NCBI GenBank assembly: GCA_949295065.1
Contig: CASFJQ010000001.1
Coordinates: 124,001-188,000 of the forward strand
Source: an uncultured Parabacteroides sp.
Lineage (GTDB): Bacteria; Bacteroidota; Bacteroidia; Bacteroidales; Tannerellaceae
Reading direction: 5' to 3'
DNA: 64,000 nt
Below the pieces are notes generated by a model. It was not told where the DNA came from, did not search any database, and saw only the letters and a program-made list of their open reading frames with translations. The position numbers and the translations under genes were made by a program. This document shows positions 39,754 to 48,664 of this stretch, in pieces. The stretch's first letter is position 1. Every line of letters begins with the position of its first letter.

Positions 39754-42153
39754 TTATAAATCCTTTTCGATATAAGTGAATATTGTTTTTCCTATTATGA
39801 ATTTATAGCCATGATAAAGTCTCTTCTTAATATTCGGGTTTAAATTCTTTTGATTGAAAATAACGCCATCATCCAGTGCGATCAAATATAGATGGCCATT
39901 TATCATTCGTATTTCAGCTTGCACCGGAGATATACGGCTGGTTATATCCCATGTCATTTGTAAATCGCAATTTACAGATTTCCCGATGGATATATGTTTG
40001 TTTGTGGTTGATGAATTCATCCATTTGTATATAGCAATATCCATCTTTTTGATAGGACCTTCAACGCTTAGGAAATAACGCTCGGATTTTGGGCTTGTGG
40101 CTGCCACACTGATTGCAAATCCGATACAGTAAATCATATAACTTAGAAGCTGGAATTCACGTGTATCTATCTGTATGCTATAGGCAAATGACCACAGATA
40201 CATGGAACCAAGGCCGAATATAATCGAGATGGTTGCTCCGACTAATGCTTTCTTGAGTTTTATATCAGTTCCGTATGAAACTATAAATGCTATGATGAAT
40301 CCGCTGAGCATCCAAGGAATCCAGTCCACAAGGAATGAATTGTTTGTGAGATTCAATGATATAGAGATTATGCATCCCAGGAAAAATGACAGGTAACTTA
40401 AAATACCACCGGCAATGGCTTTAGCAACTGTAATCAAAGAGCGTTTCCATAACCATTTCCCATGTCCTGTCAATATGCTTAGGCATAAGGACAGAAAGAA
40501 TCCAATATTAAGTCCATAGAATGGCAGGAAGAAAAGATGGCTTCCATATTCTTCTATCAATACTGATGCTTTAGGTGAATTCAAATCTACATTGAATATT
40601 ATATGTATAAGATTCATCAGAAGCAGATTTTCATTCTTCTGTGAATTTGCTATGAAACTTATCCAAGCAATTAGCCCGGCAATTGCTCCTGCAATAATCC
40701 AAGAAAGATAAAATGATGCATTCTTGGAGTCAAACAGGTTTTTGGGGTTATAGTAGTGCCGTCCTGTTTTGCAATTCTTCCCATATTCAGGACATTTGTA
40801 TTCGTTTTCATCCCAGCAGGACTTGTGCAGTATATGGCTGCACTTTACAACGATTTCTTCCCCAATCTCGAATGGAGCTTTGCAGAAATAACATGTATCT
40901 CCTATTAATATGCCGTTTTTACTTGTGTTTTTACCTTTATATTGGGTGATGTATTTCTTTTTAAAAACCATGTACTTTATTGCAGGTGTAAGCAACTGGA
41001 ATATCAGATATAATACGATTATTGTCAGAATGCCTAAAAGCGAACCTTGTACGATTACCTGGAACGTGGTGAGTCCGTTCACAATTATAGGTTTGTATAT
41101 GCTTCCTATGTAGTAACTTACATTGTCGGAAGCTATAAGACTGTCATTTCTGTAACATCCGATTTGTAGTTTGTGTTCAGAACCTCTGTATGTCTTTTGG
41201 TCAGGATTGACTAATGTAAATTTGTAGTCAGTATCACTCCTGTTTAGCTGCCTTAATATGTCGCCAAGTAAGAATGTTTGCGATGATATGTTAAAATATT
41301 TACCGCCGGATTTTTGACAGACTGCATCCAAGAATGTGCTGGATTCTTCATTCAGGTCAGAGTCTTCCATTCCGGTTTGATTATTTTGCAGATTGAAATA
41401 AAATATTGGAATATTGTATGCAGAATCGCAGTTCTCAACAATTTTATTTTTTATCATAAAATGCTGAGGGTCGATAGGTTTATTGTGATTATAGACTTTC
41501 CCGTCAGAAAGGACGAACATAACCTTTTGCCTTGGAATGTAATTGTTAGATACAGAATCCCAAATCATTGTGTTTACAAAAGACGAATCATTTTTAAGCT
41601 CCTCGTATTTGGTGTATATTGAGCGATAAAGGAACTTGTCTTTAGCCTCTTTTTTGAAGTATTTGTCTAATACATAGTCTGTAACATTCATAGTCTCAGA
41701 AACGGTGCTACCATTCATGAAGGCTATGTTTATATTGTTGTTTGGAAAATATTTGTTTATGTTACGTACAGCTCTTTTTTGGCGTGAAATATTTGTTGAA
41801 TCAAGTGTTATGTCTGCCAATATCAATATATTCATTTTCTTTTGGGAAATCTGTTCCATACGCAGATTTTCCACCTTTTTTAGAATTGGCTGTGTTCTGG
41901 GGTTCTGGAAGTTGTTGGCGCTTAGTTCATTTACTTTGAAGTTGATGGCAGTATCACTACTTAGCAAAGATACTGCTATGCTGTCTTTCATTTTTACATT
42001 TACGTAAAATTGCTTGTAGTCTGAATCAAAATAAATATCCTGGATATAGAGGTCCATGTCATCTTTATAGGTGTTTTCATTATAACTGAAATTAGTACAA
42101 CCTGTAAGGATGAGTATTATAGTAAATAAAAATGTTATGTATCGATTGTTCAT
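39754..42153 (-). CDS. lipobox-VWA-RING-multispan-FHA membrane protein
   Basis: A 799-residue multi-domain protein. Order: lipobox LTGC with Cys19; von Willebrand factor A domain about 106-300, with MIDAS-like DITLDST (114-120) and VMFVLSDGK; membrane span about 362-388; RING-H2-like finger 421-461 with C421-x2-C424, C438-x-H440-x2-H443-x2-C446, C454 and C461 (the last pair spaced six apart, wider than usual); about six spans 481-686; FHA domain about 718-795 (ISIGKSVNCDLQM through HGYKFIIGKTIFTYIE). The VWA would be periplasmic, and RING and FHA cytosolic. Last gene of the T6SS unit. The VWA part may correspond to TssR of Bacteroidota T6SS; the RING suggests an E3-like role with the E1/E2/Ubl genes upstream. 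Confidence 0.8.
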   Translation of the reverse strand: MNNRYITFLFTIILILTGCTNFSYNENTYKDDMDLYIQDIYFDSDYKQFYVNVKMKDSIAVSLLSSDTAINFKVNELSANNFQNPRTQPILKKVENLRMEQISQKKMNILILADITLDSTNISRQKRAVRNINKYFPNNNINIAFMNGSTVSETMNVTDYVLDKYFKKEAKDKFLYRSIYTKYEELKNDSSFVNTMIWDSVSNNYIPRQKVMFVLSDGKVYNHNKPIDPQHFMIKNKIVENCDSAYNIPIFYFNLQNNQTGMEDSDLNEESSTFLDAVCQKSGGKYFNISSQTFLLGDILRQLNRSDTDYKFTLVNPDQKTYRGSEHKLQIGCYRNDSLIASDNVSYYIGSIYKPIIVNGLTTFQVIVQGSLLGILTIIVLYLIFQLLTPAIKYMVFKKKYITQYKGKNTSKNGILIGDTCYFCKAPFEIGEEIVVKCSHILHKSCWDENEYKCPEYGKNCKTGRHYYNPKNLFDSKNASFYLSWIIAGAIAGLIAWISFIANSQKNENLLLMNLIHIIFNVDLNSPKASVLIEEYGSHLFFLPFYGLNIGFFLSLCLSILTGHGKWLWKRSLITVAKAIAGGILSYLSFFLGCIISISLNLTNNSFLVDWIPWMLSGFIIAFIVSYGTDIKLKKALVGATISIIFGLGSMYLWSFAYSIQIDTREFQLLSYMIYCIGFAISVAATSPKSERYFLSVEGPIKKMDIAIYKWMNSSTTNKHISIGKSVNCDLQMTWDITSRISPVQAEIRMINGHLYLIALDDGVIFNQKNLNPNIKKRLYHGYKFIIGKTIFTYIEKDL

Positions 42154-42177
42154 TGTAGTGATAGATTAAGTGATAAA

Positions 42178-43014
42178 TTATATAACCGGGTAGTCATTTT
42201 CGTCCTTATTCATCATTTCCATAAGCTTTTTGGCATTTTCGCGTGCCTGTTTGATTGATTTTATTTTAGCTTGAAACATATTGATGAACATAAGAATCAT
42301 TGCTACTGCAGCTATACTGTATAAATAATCTTTTATTCTTTGAAGCCAAGGTTTGTATTCCAAGGCTTGTATTTTTTCTGAAATACTTTTCAACTCCAGG
42401 TATTTTTCCTCTATTATATCAAATCTTGGCTGAAAATCCGCAAACTCTTGAGATATTTCCTTTGCTTTGTCATATTTGTTTTGCATCTCACCAGCCAAAA
42501 TCCCTTCTTTCCCCTTGATTTTATCCAGCTTATCTGACAGCGATTTTATTAGGGAATACTCAAAAGCTGTGTCGTAAAGTTGTTTATAAATACTGTCCTG
42601 TGAATTGAAGTAAACTTCTGTTTCACTGAATATCTTTTGAGAATCATAGAAAAGTAATTTCTGTGCTATGCTGTCCAGCAAATTCTGTTTAGTTGATTGA
42701 AAGTTCACTGCTATTTGCAGCAGGGAATCATCTTCTGCTATTATTGCTTGTTTGGACTGGTAGTATGTGTTCCATTTAGTCTCTACAGCTGCTATTTTTT
42801 GATTTGCTTTAGCCAGTTCTTCAGGAGAATACTTGGATATATTGTCGGAAATCTCCTTAAGGTCTCCATAGAAATAAAGCATTCTGCTTTCAACTTCAAG
42901 TACAGGCATTACATTGTCTCCGCTTTGGCAGAAAGCCCTTTCTCCTGATAATACTATAACTAAACAAAGTAGAATGGGCAGAAACAGAATTCTATGTCTA
43001 AAAACTTCCTTCAT
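42178..43014 (-). CDS. T6SS-locus coiled-coil membrane protein
   Basis: A 278-residue protein with a cleavable-type signal (1-30), a long helical, coiled-coil-rich exported region (about 60-225), one membrane span near 231-250 (YLYSIAAVAMILMFINMFQ) and a short cytosolic basic/acidic tail. It overlaps the gene before it by four bases (ATGA), so the two are translated together. No known domain. Position in the T6SS operon and topology suggest part of an envelope-spanning complex, as TssN-TssR proteins are in other Bacteroidota, but I see no clear match to a named subunit. Confidence 0.65.
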   Translation of the reverse strand: MKEVFRHRILFLPILLCLVIVLSGERAFCQSGDNVMPVLEVESRMLYFYGDLKEISDNISKYSPEELAKANQKIAAVETKWNTYYQSKQAIIAEDDSLLQIAVNFQSTKQNLLDSIAQKLLFYDSQKIFSETEVYFNSQDSIYKQLYDTAFEYSLIKSLSDKLDKIKGKEGILAGEMQNKYDKAKEISQEFADFQPRFDIIEEKYLELKSISEKIQALEYKPWLQRIKDYLYSIAAVAMILMFINMFQAKIKSIKQARENAKKLMEMMNKDENDYPVI

Positions 43015-44171
43015 GGGTTTTTATTTTTTATACATGTTTTCTGAAAGAATTCTTTTGCTGCATAGAAAATGTTGACAGCGGATTTTTGCCTTTCATTTAT
43101 TATAGAAGTTGTTTCTATATGTGAAAGAGCCTGATTTATGATTTCGTTACATGATGCCACCAAATCTTTTTTCTCTATATCATCAGAAGAAAGCAACCAT
43201 TGATTGACGTTTTGGTCAATCTTTTTTGCTAAAGTCAGAATATAGTTGTCATTAAGTTCGCTATATGCCTTTTTTTTACTTAAATCGACAGCCGATACAA
43301 ATTTCAATTGACTGATTGAATCTACATATGAATTGTAGCTGCTGATGTTTTCACAGATTTCGGGACATTCGCTAGTCTCTTCATTCTTAGGGAATTGTTC
43401 CAGTAAGATATCTTTCATCTCATCAATCACTTTTCCAGCATTGGGTGTGTTGTGTTGTGAAAGTTTTTTCGCGTTTTGGGATAATGTGGCAAAACCTGCT
43501 TTTATGCTTTCAAGTTGGACATTAGAAGCCTGTATCAATTCTTCTTTCCCAAAACAAGGGTCTCTTTTGATATGTATGTTATATTTCCTGTCGAGGTCAG
43601 TCTGTAAAAACAAGTCGTATTTCTTTTTTATCCCTTTTATTTCTTCGTTCATAACAAGTACATCGTGCAAAGAGACAGTGACATCGTTCCTTTTAGGAAG
43701 AATGTCAAATCTTTGTTCAATGAAGTCATTCACCATTTTATACACTGTAGGTTGAGGTTGCAATCCTTCGTATTCTATCCAGCGTTTGAAAACGTGCTTT
43801 CTTTTGGGATGTATGGATTTCCTAAGAGATTTGTTCATGTGATATTTTGCATATTCATCAGTCTCCACCACATAAGGGAGTTTGCCGGGACGTAACTTAT
43901 GCCATCTGACAATGCTTGAATAACGCACGTCGTTTTGGAAAACAAACAGTTTGCGGTATGAAATTAATGATACTTTAAGGCTGTTTTGTGGCTCGTCAAA
44001 TAAAATCTTTATTATAAGGTCCATGTCTTTATCTCCTTCAACAAGGGAAACATAATCCACATACGGAGTGTCACCGTCAATTTCAATGTTTTTGACAGTC
44101 TGCGCCTTAAGTGAACAAGAGATACACAGAAGAACAACAATAGCACATATGATTCTATTAACAATATCCAT
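43011..44171 (-). CDS. T6SS-locus exported protein
   Basis: A 386-residue protein with an N-terminal export signal (IICAIVVLLCISCSLKAQ); the CISC could be a lipobox, or cleavage may follow KAQ. The mature part starts with a beta-rich domain (about 28-150) and continues as a helical region with several charged stretches (KKYDLFLQTDLDRKYNIHIK). No recognised domain. It lies 77 bp after the E2 gene and is translationally coupled to the coiled-coil membrane protein gene. Probably a periplasmic part of the T6SS envelope complex. Confidence 0.62.
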   Translation of the reverse strand: MDIVNRIICAIVVLLCISCSLKAQTVKNIEIDGDTPYVDYVSLVEGDKDMDLIIKILFDEPQNSLKVSLISYRKLFVFQNDVRYSSIVRWHKLRPGKLPYVVETDEYAKYHMNKSLRKSIHPKRKHVFKRWIEYEGLQPQPTVYKMVNDFIEQRFDILPKRNDVTVSLHDVLVMNEEIKGIKKKYDLFLQTDLDRKYNIHIKRDPCFGKEELIQASNVQLESIKAGFATLSQNAKKLSQHNTPNAGKVIDEMKDILLEQFPKNEETSECPEICENISSYNSYVDSISQLKFVSAVDLSKKKAYSELNDNYILTLAKKIDQNVNQWLLSSDDIEKKDLVASCNEIINQALSHIETTSIINERQKSAVNIFYAAKEFFQKTCIKNKNP

Positions 44172-44248
44172 ATTTTTCCAAATACAGTAGATTTATACAA
44201 AAATACGAAAAATAATCAGAAAATGACGGGTTTGTTTTTATTTTAAAA

Positions 44249-44845
44249 TTACGCTTGGTCAAAATAAATCCAATTGTTAGGTTCTCCTTGTTTTATCACC
44301 CATTCGGCAACTTTGAAATCCTCGGGATATGGCGGTTCTTGTATTGCATGATAAAGGTCATAGCTGAGATAATGTTTTACACGCTCAACAGACCATGCTA
44401 ATCCTGCGTATGTGTCAGGGAAATTTATGCATACTCTACCGGCAAATTCTCCGAAATAACGAATATTCGGATGCCATGGATGGGGAATGTCGTTCCCTGC
44501 ATTGTCGTGAGTCAGGAATTTGAATTCGGCTTTAGCGTCAATACACGGGTAATTTTCAGGTAAAAAAATATGCATGAAAAATTGCTTGGCAAACAGTGGC
44601 GGATTCAGCTTGCCACTGATGTTGAGCTTTTCCACTTCTTTTACACCGCAAATGGAAAGTATATGGTATGTGATTAAATATTCAGTAGGCAATCCTTGTT
44701 GGTTGCATTTGGTTATCTGGTAATCAATCTTGTCATCATGCTTTATGTGCATGTCCAATTGTTTCCATTCATTGAGCAGACGGCGGTTTTTGCCTGAAAG
44801 TTCACCGGGTATGAAATTTTCCCAATTAGCTGTTATGTTTCCCAT
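44249..44845 (-). CDS. E2 ubiquitin-conjugating-enzyme-like protein
   Basis: A 198-residue protein from the ATG at 44845 (the frame also opens with a TTG two codons earlier). The UBC-fold core is easily seen: FLPENYPCIDAKAEFKF corresponds to the F-P-x-x-Y-P strand region; HPN at 125-127 is the oxyanion-type HPN motif; Cys139 in GRVCINFPD aligns with the active-site GxIC of eukaryotic E2s, with about four extra residues between HPN and Cys; LAWSVERVKHYLS matches the W-S-P helix. The gene lies 18 bp after the Ubl gene and 77 bp before the next T6SS-locus gene. It would carry the Ubl as a thioester. RWD-like inactive folds are unlikely because both key motifs are present. Confidence 0.88.
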   Translation of the reverse strand: MGNITANWENFIPGELSGKNRRLLNEWKQLDMHIKHDDKIDYQITKCNQQGLPTEYLITYHILSICGVKEVEKLNISGKLNPPLFAKQFFMHIFLPENYPCIDAKAEFKFLTHDNAGNDIPHPWHPNIRYFGEFAGRVCINFPDTYAGLAWSVERVKHYLSYDLYHAIQEPPYPEDFKVAEWVIKQGEPNNWIYFDQA

Positions 44846-44863
44846 AATCAAAACTTCTTGTTT

Positions 44864-45181
44864 TTATCCGGGAAACGGATCAGGGATTAAAAACACTGTA
44901 TCACCGTTGTTTACATTATAATCAGCCAAAGTCTGTTCTGCTTTACCTATTCTTGGTCTTAGAACCCTTATTTCGTTTATTGTCGGATCTTCCTTGCCGA
45001 AGAAATAGTCCAGCGGTGCACCAGTCTGGTCAACTGAAGGAAAATCGAAAATCAGTCGTCCGTCTTTTCCTATGGCATGACGCAAGTTGTTCATAAGCGT
45101 ACTGAGAGGAGCTTGCGGATTCATGATTTTGAATCTTACTTTCTTGTCTTTATATACTATGTCTAAAAAGAAATCTTCCAT
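44864..45181 (-). CDS. ubiquitin-like beta-grasp protein
   Basis: A 105-residue soluble protein. The N-terminal half alternates two strands and a helix (FLDIVYKDKKVRFKI; LSTLMNNLRHAIG), the beta-grasp pattern, with an insert at about 40-70. From residue 84 TLADYNVNNGDTVFLI aligns without gaps to ubiquitin TLSDYNIQKESTLHLV, and the C-terminal Gly105 stands exactly 21 residues after Thr84, as Gly76 does after Thr55 in ubiquitin. The tail reads PDPFPG, so only one terminal glycine is present and it is already exposed; no processing protease would be needed. It sits between tssF and the E2 gene. Confidence 0.85.
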   Translation of the reverse strand: MEDFFLDIVYKDKKVRFKIMNPQAPLSTLMNNLRHAIGKDGRLIFDFPSVDQTGAPLDYFFGKEDPTINEIRVLRPRIGKAEQTLADYNVNNGDTVFLIPDPFPG

Positions 45182-45204
45182 AAATATCCATCTTGTTATG
45201 TTTA

Positions 45205-45212
45205 CAAAACTA
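45205..45212 (-). promoter_or_regulatory. predicted internal promoter before the Ubl gene
   Basis: On the - strand TAGTTTTG fits TAnnTTTG and lies 23 nt before the Ubl ATG, inside the 116-bp gap that separates tssF from the Ubl gene. No clear TTTG at 19-21 nt. It may give the Ubl-E2-membrane genes extra or separate transcription. Confidence 0.4.
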
Positions 45213-45297
45213 TATAAAAAACTTCGAATTTAATGTGCAAGGCGATAAAATACATATCATGTGAGTATTAAAGCCTGTCAACATAATTCTTCTAAAA

Positions 45298-46995
45298 TCA
45301 GATTATTTCAATGTTCACATGTACTGGTAAAATATTCGTACTCCTTATCTCAATCATTTTCTGCAGCATTATCTCAACTGTCGGAATCTGGTCAAGAAAA
45401 TGACGTTTGACAAAAGGATCGTCATTCAGAAAAATATAGACCATAGTCTCAAACCCGCAATGGTTGCGCTCTGTATTGCGTACGTTCCTGACCTTTATGT
45501 CGGATATCATGTTGGAGGTGATGCTATAGTGGGATATCAACTCGTTGTAGCAGAATATCTTTATATCTGCCGGAGTGACAAGCCTGTCGTTAGTTATCAT
45601 GTAATAACGGGCAAGGCTCATCTCAGCATCTACACTTTGCAGCTCATCGTGCCCTGGTGTTGGTGTTCCGAGCAGATTTGCTGATTTGATGTAAGACATA
45701 GAAGCTACTTTGAAGTTGCATTTGCTGTTCAGCAAGCCGTTGACCTCGCTCCCGTTTGTAGTCAGATAATTTATGTCCAGGCTTAAGTCTTTAGGACGCA
45801 GGCCGTTGTTGTTCTTCAGCATCAGATATATTCCTGAGGGATATAATCCTTTAGCGCTGTTAAGACCGTTGGAGATATTTTTCAATATTGCATAAAGCTC
45901 TCCCATCTGATTCCCGTTTTTTAGATTATCTATATTTTGGAATGCATAGTAGTCTGATGAAAAACGCGTTATAAGTGTACTTGTCAGTTTTATCAAGTGG
46001 CTCGGATTAAAACGGTCGGCACCAATTTTGCGTATTTCTATTGGCTCGTCTTTGAAAACTTGTGTATCAGACGGACGGACCAAGTGCATGAATTGTGAGT
46101 TGGTTGTACCATTTTGCGAACCGGACAGACAGATTAATGGAGTGTTGGATGAAAGCGTAGCTGATTGGACAGTCGCATTAACCAAAATGGTGCAATTCAA
46201 AAATATCTCTTCTTTGTTGAAAATAAATTTGTCATTGATTCCGGTGAATTCAAAAATAAGTTCAAGCTTATTCTCTGCGAACGATGTCGTGGACGGGGTT
46301 TTATATGTATCTACAGTGAAAATCCTCATGTTCTGTTTGGCAAATAAGTCAAACCAAGTGTTGCAAAGCTGGAAAGATGAGGACTGGCTGTATATCATAT
46401 TATCTATGGAGAAACATTTGTTCAATGGCAAATCAGCATAATCCCATGGCTTTATTACCGGAAGAGGAAATCCTTGCATAAAAACCTTTAAATCCTGGAA
46501 ATTTGAATTTCCTATAGTGAATGTTAAACCGGACAGATTGTTTATAGGCTCTTTTGAATCCAATTTGACTTTCCAGCGTCTTTCGTCCAGTCTGACAACA
46601 GAAGTGACGGAACAGTTATATACTTTTGTGTTCAAAAGCGGAATGAATTCAAAGTCGGAGTCCGATAAATTGAAATGAGTTTTGTGGTCCAAAGTCAGCA
46701 TTGGCACATTCTCATTGGGCGAAACTTCCACAACTGCGGTTGCCGGGACAGCGTTCGTTCTGTCGTATGGAATTAACATTTGTGAGAATTCATTAATGAT
46801 GTCAGTCTTAAATTGCTCAATTTCATTGTCAATTTCATTCGCTTGATAGGCAAGGGCTGTCATGAACAGAGATAAAACAGGGTCTTGCTCTATTCCTTCC
46901 AGACTCTCGCTGCTGTTGCTCTGTTCCCAAATTGAAACAGCTTCCTTTGTTAATTCAGCTGCCCTTTGACGTGTAGTGAATATATTCTGTTTCAT
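45298..46995 (-). CDS. tssF: T6SS baseplate subunit TssF
   Basis: A 565-residue protein from the ATG at 46995; the frame also has a TTG at 47022, but the ATG has an AAGGAT site before it. The signature of TssF is in the first 150 residues: EQDPVLSLFMTALAYQANEI, ELIDNEIEQFK-type helix, MLIPYDRTNAVPATAVVEVS. The rest is beta-rich, with SRYYMITNDRLVTPADIKIF-like text near residue 470 typical of the baseplate wedge core. With TssE, TssG and TssK it builds the wedge complexes on which the sheath assembles. The gene starts 51 bp after tssE. Confidence 0.88.
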   Translation of the reverse strand: MKQNIFTTRQRAAELTKEAVSIWEQSNSSESLEGIEQDPVLSLFMTALAYQANEIDNEIEQFKTDIINEFSQMLIPYDRTNAVPATAVVEVSPNENVPMLTLDHKTHFNLSDSDFEFIPLLNTKVYNCSVTSVVRLDERRWKVKLDSKEPINNLSGLTFTIGNSNFQDLKVFMQGFPLPVIKPWDYADLPLNKCFSIDNMIYSQSSSFQLCNTWFDLFAKQNMRIFTVDTYKTPSTTSFAENKLELIFEFTGINDKFIFNKEEIFLNCTILVNATVQSATLSSNTPLICLSGSQNGTTNSQFMHLVRPSDTQVFKDEPIEIRKIGADRFNPSHLIKLTSTLITRFSSDYYAFQNIDNLKNGNQMGELYAILKNISNGLNSAKGLYPSGIYLMLKNNNGLRPKDLSLDINYLTTNGSEVNGLLNSKCNFKVASMSYIKSANLLGTPTPGHDELQSVDAEMSLARYYMITNDRLVTPADIKIFCYNELISHYSITSNMISDIKVRNVRNTERNHCGFETMVYIFLNDDPFVKRHFLDQIPTVEIMLQKMIEIRSTNILPVHVNIEII

Positions 46996-47045
46996 TTTTA
47001 TCCTTATTTGATTTCTATTCAAGATATTTGGAATCCCCGTTTGGC

Positions 47046-47480
47046 CTAATTCCAGATTTTTATACTTGTTGAATAATTATAAACTTCATTTGTCTCTGTA
47101 ATGACACCTTCAATGTTGACTTGGATTTCCTTTTGGTTTTTTATATAAACCATTGAGACAGAAACATTGGAAAGCCTTTTTTCATATTCCTCAATTGCTT
47201 TTTTCAGCTCTGCTGCAAAAGTGTTGATATTACTGGAAGTTCCGGATATTTTTTTCTCGTATGAGTCTAATTGTCTTTCAGGATTATATATAACACCTTC
47301 TTTCTCATTGAAAATCTCAAATTTGAAAGAGCTGAAAATAAAGCCAAATTGAGGGTCAGCCAAGCAGCTTCTGCTCGGTGTGGAAATTAACAGCTCAATG
47401 AATGAATTTATTGCTGTCTTTGTGTCCTTTGAATAAGACAATTTCCCGTTTATAATTTGTAGAGGCAATTGAATATCCAT
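47046..47480 (-). CDS. tssE: T6SS baseplate subunit TssE (gp25-like)
   Basis: A 144-residue protein of the GPW/gp25 family. Seen: LPLQIINGKLSYSKDTKTAI at the start, LISTPSRSCLADPQFGFIF in the centre (the conserved T-x-x-G-x-R...P-x-x-G region, here somewhat degenerate), and the LKKAIEEYEKRLSNVSVSMV helix-strand. It links sheath and baseplate. Seven bases separate it from tssK and 51 from tssF, all - strand. Confidence 0.88.
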   Translation of the reverse strand: MDIQLPLQIINGKLSYSKDTKTAINSFIELLISTPSRSCLADPQFGFIFSSFKFEIFNEKEGVIYNPERQLDSYEKKISGTSSNINTFAAELKKAIEEYEKRLSNVSVSMVYIKNQKEIQVNIEGVITETNEVYNYSTSIKIWN

Positions 47481-47487
47481 AATTCCG

Positions 47488-48630
47488 TTATATTAAAGGT
47501 ATGAACTCTTCCTGCTCCTCTGTATCTTTTGGAACAAATAAAGCATTGTATAAACTGTCGTATAATTTGTCGTATAAACTTGTAAATAATTCTTCCGACA
47601 ATTCTCTTTTCAGAACTGCATATAGCTCTGGCTTCAATTGATTGTTGAAATAGTCAGTCAGTCTGGTTGTCAACTCTTCGCTGATTTCATCGTGCAGTTT
47701 TATCTTGACTTCCTTGTAAAGTTTATTGTATAATTCAGGATATAATTGTTCATGCAATTCTGCCTTGATTTGTGCTTTCAGCTCGTCGAAATCAATGGAA
47801 TTGTCCTCAAGTATGACTTTGTCGAGGATACTTATTGCGCTGTGAGTGTAAACTTTCAGCCATTCCAGCCATAAAGCAATGTCATATTCAGAATATTGAA
47901 GGATAGGATTCGGTGTTTCACTGTTTGGCAAAACTATATAATATTCAATGGCATTGGCTATCTCCTCCATCAGATTGGTGAAATGGGCTGTCGGCTTTTT
48001 AAGGTTATAGTTTTTTAGGATAAATGCATAACGCTGGAATGCCAGTTTGCCTTCGCCTGATTCCAGATTTGGATGTTCTGCAAGTATTCTGATATTTTCC
48101 GAAAATATATCAATATATGATTGAAAACGCTTGTCCGACGAAAGATACAGGCAAGGCGGAATATAGGAATCGTCAATGATGAAAACTCCTTCGTTTACCT
48201 TGAACTTCATTACCGGGAACAAATCATTTCCTTCCAGTTCGTTCAGCGAATAAATGCCATAGGTGTACTCTGGTCTGACAAAAGGCACTGACTTCACATC
48301 AAACTCCTTTTCCCTGTCCCCGAAACCGCAGGCAAGGTAATATTCGTTGCCATATACCAAAGGAATGGTAACGACCACTTTCTCATCAATATGAAGAATC
48401 TTTCCTGAGGGCAGAAGTGCTACACACGACAGGTTTTCAATCTCCAGTTTGTTGCGGACAAAACCTCCATTATTATTAAATTCGGAGAATGGAACCAGAC
48501 CGAACTGGATGCCATTTGCCAGACGGTTAGCAGCTTGCTGCCTTCTGTCCAGGTTTCTGTCCATTTCAATGAAAGTCTGGGCTGAAATTTCCATGCCCGC
48601 TTTCCAGTCTATTCTTGAGTTGATATTCAT
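47488..48630 (-). CDS. tssK: T6SS baseplate subunit TssK
   Basis: A 380-residue protein. Residues 8-30 (DWKAGMEISAQTFIEMDRNL) give the family's W-x-x-G-M...F motif, followed by the shell domain; the middle third is a helical bundle. TssK joins the baseplate to the membrane complex. The last 85 residues are unusual: an amphipathic stretch in which L and Y recur every three or four residues (LHEQLYPELYNKLYKEV; LFTSLYDKLYDSLYNALF) ahead of an acidic tail. In place of the usual C-terminal head, this may bind the local membrane protein. Confidence 0.85.
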   Translation of the reverse strand: MNINSRIDWKAGMEISAQTFIEMDRNLDRRQQAANRLANGIQFGLVPFSEFNNNGGFVRNKLEIENLSCVALLPSGKILHIDEKVVVTIPLVYGNEYYLACGFGDREKEFDVKSVPFVRPEYTYGIYSLNELEGNDLFPVMKFKVNEGVFIIDDSYIPPCLYLSSDKRFQSYIDIFSENIRILAEHPNLESGEGKLAFQRYAFILKNYNLKKPTAHFTNLMEEIANAIEYYIVLPNSETPNPILQYSEYDIALWLEWLKVYTHSAISILDKVILEDNSIDFDELKAQIKAELHEQLYPELYNKLYKEVKIKLHDEISEELTTRLTDYFNNQLKPELYAVLKRELSEELFTSLYDKLYDSLYNALFVPKDTEEQEEFIPLI

Positions 48631-48664
48631 AATGTGAATTCAGTTTGTTTATCCCGGTCTGGAA

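Noticed and set aside
43011-44171. JAB or Ulp-type deconjugating protease in the T6SS unit
   Set aside because: No JAMM (E...HxH...D) or papain-type Cys-His pattern was seen in any protein encoded from 39.7 to 53.7 kb.
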